A stretch of DNA of 64,000 bases, taken from the NCBI GenBank assembly GCA_945787885.1, contig CALZJF010000009.1, positions 1 to 64,000 on the forward strand, written 5' to 3'. Source of the stretch: an uncultured Bacteroidales bacterium. Its GTDB lineage: Bacteria; Bacteroidota; Bacteroidia; Bacteroidales; Bacteroidaceae. The notes under the pieces are model-generated. The model did not search any database. It was not told the origin of the DNA and saw only the letters and a program-made list of their open reading frames with translations. Shown piece by piece: positions 63,399-64,000 of the stretch. The position numbers and the translations under genes were made by a program. The stretch's first letter is position 1. Each line of letters begins with the position of its first letter.

Positions 63399-64000
63399 AT
63401 GGCAGAAGATATTTTTGACACTCCTGAAATTTCCGAAGACACCCCCGAAGCCACCCGCAATGCCAGCGACTACGGCGATGAGTCCATCCGTCACCTCGAC
63501 GACATGGAGCATATCCGCCTGCGCCCCGGCATGTACATCGGACGCCTCGGCGATGGCAGCCAGCCCGAAGATGGCATCTATGTGCTGCTGAAAGAGAGCA
63601 TCGACAATTCCATCGACGAGTTCAATGAGGGTTTCGGCAAGAAGATAGAGGTCGATATCCGCAATGGCGTGGCGTCTATCCGCGACTATGGGCGTGGCAT
63701 TCCATTGGGAAGCCTCATTCCCGCCGTCTCCAAGCTGAACACGGGCGGCAAGTACGACAACGATCAATATACGGCGAGCGTCGGCCTGAATGGCGTCGGC
63801 CTGAAGGCGGTCAATGCCCTTGCCCGGCGCTTCACTGCCTGCTCATACCGCGACGGAGAGTTTCACCGCGCCGTCTTCGAGTGCGGCACGCTCGTCAGCG
63901 ATGAGCAGGGGACGACGGAGGAAGACGACGGCACGTTCATCTCCTTCGAGCCCGACCCCTCCCTCTTCGTCGGCTATCGCTTCCACTCGGAGTTCGTGAA
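63399..64000 (+). CDS. parE: DNA topoisomerase IV subunit B (5' part, runs off the window)
   Basis: The first 200 residues of a type II topoisomerase ATPase subunit; the rest is beyond the window. The GHKL ATPase motifs are LKESIDNSIDEFNEG (about 65-79), RDYGRGIPLGSL and the lid NGVGLKAVNALARRF. It differs from GyrB at 46471 in having an acidic N-terminal extension (about 30 residues, FDTPEISEDTPEATRN) and in HLDDMEHIRLRPGMYIGRLGDGS, forms usual in Bacteroidota ParE/topoisomerase IV. It would separate linked chromosomes together with ParC. The start ATG 63399 is the only sensible one. The subunit label (ParE rather than a second GyrB) rests on these sequence features. Confidence 0.85.
   Translation, partial: MAEDIFDTPEISEDTPEATRNASDYGDESIRHLDDMEHIRLRPGMYIGRLGDGSQPEDGIYVLLKESIDNSIDEFNEGFGKKIEVDIRNGVASIRDYGRGIPLGSLIPAVSKLNTGGKYDNDQYTASVGLNGVGLKAVNALARRFTACSYRDGEFHRAVFECGTLVSDEQGTTEEDDGTFISFEPDPSLFVGYRFHSEFV

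Overview
The window is chromosomal DNA from a GC-rich member of the Bacteroidota, most likely order Bacteroidales and plausibly a Prevotella-like lineage. Three things point there: proteins with C-terminal tails of the type IX secretion (T9SS) sorting kind; promoters of the Bacteroidota form TTTG-N20-TAnnTTTG, with little sign of Shine-Dalgarno sites; and gene families typical of the group (GH2 beta-galactosidase with a discoidin tail, GH95 fucosidase, a DUF2723 membrane protein, NhaD antiporter, PorT-like barrels, MmdA with a separate biotin carrier). The species cannot be fixed from the sequence alone.

Layout. 1-4.4 kb: the 3' part of a beta-galactosidase and a DEAD-box RNA helicase whose start sits in a 21-bp tandem repeat. 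5.3-17.5 kb: a surface-protein block on the + strand, with four secreted T9SS-type proteins and one outer-membrane barrel, the barrel gene bracketed by two inverted copies of a small mobile element. 17.6-25.7 kb: epoxyqueuosine reductase, an AspT-type transporter, L-aspartate oxidase, and a carboxyltransferase/small subunit/biotin carrier trio. 25.8-29.9 kb: a DUF2723 protein and a polysaccharide deacetylase. 30.2-38.9 kb (- strand): LTA-synthase-like phosphotransferase, ABC exporter, RNase H-like protein, arginyl-tRNA synthetase, EEP-family phosphatase and rhomboid protease. 39.1-45.4 kb (- strand): NhaD, tRNA-Arg(CCT), then metF-holB-cvpA-sufB. 46.5-54 kb (+): gyrB, acpP, fabF, RNase III with a huge low-complexity tail, greA and a HIT protein. 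54.7-64 kb (+): GH95 fucosidase, DsbD, an M15 peptidase, an outer-membrane barrel, a small monooxygenase-like protein, a GNAT-like protein and the start of topoisomerase IV subunit B.

The most unusual content is between the genes. Three repeat families fill the larger gaps. (A) Six elements of about 130 bp, each with exactly four hexamer sites (best form TGGCCA) spaced 22 bp apart (16 of 18 intervals are 22, two are 21), a G-rich strand bias, and conserved flanks. (F1) A MITE-like family, GGTAGGTTCTAT...ATAGAACCTACC, in size variants from 41 to 189 bp; five copies are flanked by exact 4-bp AT-rich duplications, so they look like true insertions. (F2) A family of about 193 bp with imperfect AAGTAGG ends, whose central hairpin module also occurs inside the longest F1 copies. 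All three families stack together at 4.5-5.0 kb and 54.15-54.7 kb. No transposase and no cognate binding protein is visible in the window.

Functions were assigned by reading motifs, not by database search. Promoters and terminators are pattern matches.
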